This document shows, one piece after another, positions 62,913 to 64,000 of a stretch of 64,000 nt of DNA. How positions within the stretch are numbered: position 1 is the stretch's first letter; each line of letters starts with the position of its first letter. Origin of the DNA: Sideroxydans sp. (GTDB lineage: Bacteria > Pseudomonadota > Gammaproteobacteria > Burkholderiales > Gallionellaceae); NCBI GenBank assembly GCA_028707175.1, contig JAQTUV010000002.1, positions 310,001-374,000 of the forward strand. The letters are read 5' to 3'. A model generated the notes under the pieces. That model was given only the letters and a program-made list of their open reading frames with translations, had not been told where the DNA came from and did no database searches. The position numbers and the translations under genes were made by a program.

Positions 62913-63545
62913 ATGCAAATAGAGATCTGGTCAGATGTGATCTGCCCTTGGTGTTACATCGGCAAGCGACGCTTCGAAGCAGCGCTTGCCGCTTTTCCGC
63001 ATAAAGAAAAAGTGACTGTGGTCTGGCGTAGTTTCGAGCTTGACCCGCATGCACCCAAACAATATCCCGAATCCTTAGAGGCGATGCTCTCGCGCAAATA
63101 CCACGTCAGCCCGCAAGAAGCGGCGGCGATGAATACGCGCGTTTCCTCACTCGCAAGAGAGATCGGACTTGAATACCGTTTGAGCGAAGCGCGTCCAGGC
63201 AACACCTTTGACGCGCATCGATTGTTACATTTCGCTGCCTCACGCCAACTCGGCGAACAAGCCACCGAACGACTGATGCACGCATATTTCTGCGAATCTT
63301 TGCCCGTTGGGGATGCCGATGCCTTGGCGTTGCTTGCCCCTGAACTCGGCCTAGACACAGACGAAGTACGTGCCATACTCGCCAGCGATGCCTTCGCCGC
63401 CGAGGTGCGTGCCGATGAAAAACGCGCCACGGAATTAGGCATCACGGGCGTGCCATTTTTTGTATTCGATGGAAAAGCGGGCATCTCAGGCGCACAGGCC
63501 GTAGAAACCTTTGCCGATGCGCTCGCACAATACGTGCCTAACTAA
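62913..63545 (+). CDS. DsbA-family oxidoreductase (FrnE-like)
   Basis: A 210-residue cytoplasmic DsbA/FrnE-type protein without a signal peptide. The redox motif is CPWC in SDVICPWCYIGKRRFEAAL; cis-Pro lies in TGVPFFVFDGKAGISGAQ. FrnE proteins act in oxidative stress or polyketide synthesis in other bacteria. It begins 24 bp after the OYE gene. Confidence 0.92.
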   Translation: MQIEIWSDVICPWCYIGKRRFEAALAAFPHKEKVTVVWRSFELDPHAPKQYPESLEAMLSRKYHVSPQEAAAMNTRVSSLAREIGLEYRLSEARPGNTFDAHRLLHFAASRQLGEQATERLMHAYFCESLPVGDADALALLAPELGLDTDEVRAILASDAFAAEVRADEKRATELGITGVPFFVFDGKAGISGAQAVETFADALAQYVPN

Positions 63546-63558
63546 GCACCGATTTATT

Positions 63559-63654
63559 CCTCCGTTCGTGGTGAGCTTGTCGAACCATGAACGGAGGAAT
63601 AAATCAATTCATGGCGTTAGCCACAAAGCCCTTCGACAAGCTCAGGGCGAACGG
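63559..63654. repeat. TTCGACAAGCTC repeat pair between frnE-like and DUF484 genes
   Basis: CCTCCGTTCGTGGTGAGC...ATGAACGGAGG (63559-63598) is an inverted repeat, followed by the direct-type unit CCCTTCGACAAGCTCAGGG (63629-63647). The second unit recurs at 17278-17296. This dispersed family is widespread in proteobacteria. Confidence 0.75.
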
Positions 63655-63795
63655 ATTAAATCAGCGCTCCTAACGAAGCCGTCTGAAGCACACGCAGTCA
63701 ATTGCATGAATTAGCCTAAAAATATCCCTCTTCACGTCCTTTTGGACGCACGACGTATTCCCTAGAATGCTTTCATCCTTCCGTGCGACTTTCTA

Positions 63796-64000
63796 ATGGA
63801 CTCGCTAGAAATCGAAAATCAGCTCTTGCGCCGACAACTTCAATCGTTGCTGGATGAAGCGCGCTTGAATGAAAAGAAGTGGCAGCATGTGGATCAGTTA
63901 GAAAAGAAACTGATCGCAACACGCGCCTTGCCTGAGTTACTTCAAATCTTGCTGGAAGATTATCGGTCCGACACAGAATCAGTCACGCTAGCCTTACTTG
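63796..64000 (+). CDS. DUF484 family protein (5' part)
   Basis: The first 68 codons of a gene cut by the window edge. The protein starts MDSLEIENQLLRRQLQSLLDEAR and continues with a long charged coiled-coil helix, then LPELLQILLEDYRSD, matching the DUF484 family (GAF-like proteins often upstream of xerC). The rest lies outside the window. Confidence 0.8.
   Translation, partial: MDSLEIENQLLRRQLQSLLDEARLNEKKWQHVDQLEKKLIATRALPELLQILLEDYRSDTESVTLALL

Overview
The window looks like a chromosomal segment of a betaproteobacterium, probably Nitrosomonadales/Gallionellaceae-like. The evidence is the Porin_4-type porin, the polA / LOG / DUF2782 / thrB neighbourhood, the split hemC-hemD-hemX-hemY operon, MEKHLA and BPSS1780-type proteins, a PPK2-class AMP phosphotransferase, a sulfide:quinone oxidoreductase and many Shine-Dalgarno-led, tightly packed genes. 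Species assignment is inference only. No rRNA, tRNA, CRISPR array, integrase or transposase was recognised.

Layout. 1-1540: the start of an alkaline phosphatase and a porin. 1541-4640: an AT-richer, eroded accessory region with at least one very good integron attC site (3894-3971), several weaker attC-like sites, three cassette-type ORFs of unknown function, a decayed copy of an isochorismatase gene end, and a recurring 15-19 bp motif. No integrase is present, so it reads as an orphan cassette cluster (CALIN-like). 4704-11332: isochorismatase-family hydrolase, RlmL-type rRNA methyltransferase, HemJ, and a translationally coupled run (ferredoxin, alpha/beta hydrolase, NodI-type ATPase, thioesterase, NodJ-type permease) preceded by a VanZ-family gene. 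11493-15827: hemerythrin, an unusual pseudouridine synthase, VF530 protein and a hybrid histidine kinase. 15828-17313: two inverted copies of a dispersed repeat around a DUF5677-like gene.

17314-28722: polA (carrying two in-frame repeat insertions), LOG protein, DUF2782, thrB, membrane proteins, AhpD-like protein, MEKHLA protein, a UvrD-type helicase (one in-frame repeat insertion), sixA and a double-domain polyphosphate:AMP phosphotransferase. 28771-33556: DUF2288, hemB, a strong candidate small RNA (30207-30309) with a CTCCTCCC loop and a sigma-E-like promoter, DUF486, mpl, a CZB protein, and cold-shock protein plus IF-1. 33574-42381: ppc, the hemCDXY operon, an FNR-type reductase and an epimerase.

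42463-48175: a complete tripartite RND efflux operon. 48181-52875: hybrid kinase, Sel1-repeat protein, GST. 53090-54743: SQR with a 54-residue companion protein. 55159-58004: a membrane sensor-like protein and a PAS-GGDEF-EAL protein. 58076-63545: LysR regulator facing pirin, cytochrome b561, two YceI proteins, an Old Yellow Enzyme and a FrnE/DsbA-like protein. The window ends inside a DUF484 gene.

Functionally, most of the window is housekeeping (heme synthesis, DNA repair, cell wall recycling, anaplerosis) plus redox and efflux functions. The points most worth attention are the candidate CUCCUCCC small RNA, the palindromic repeats embedded in frame in polA and the helicase gene, and the orphan attC cassette region.
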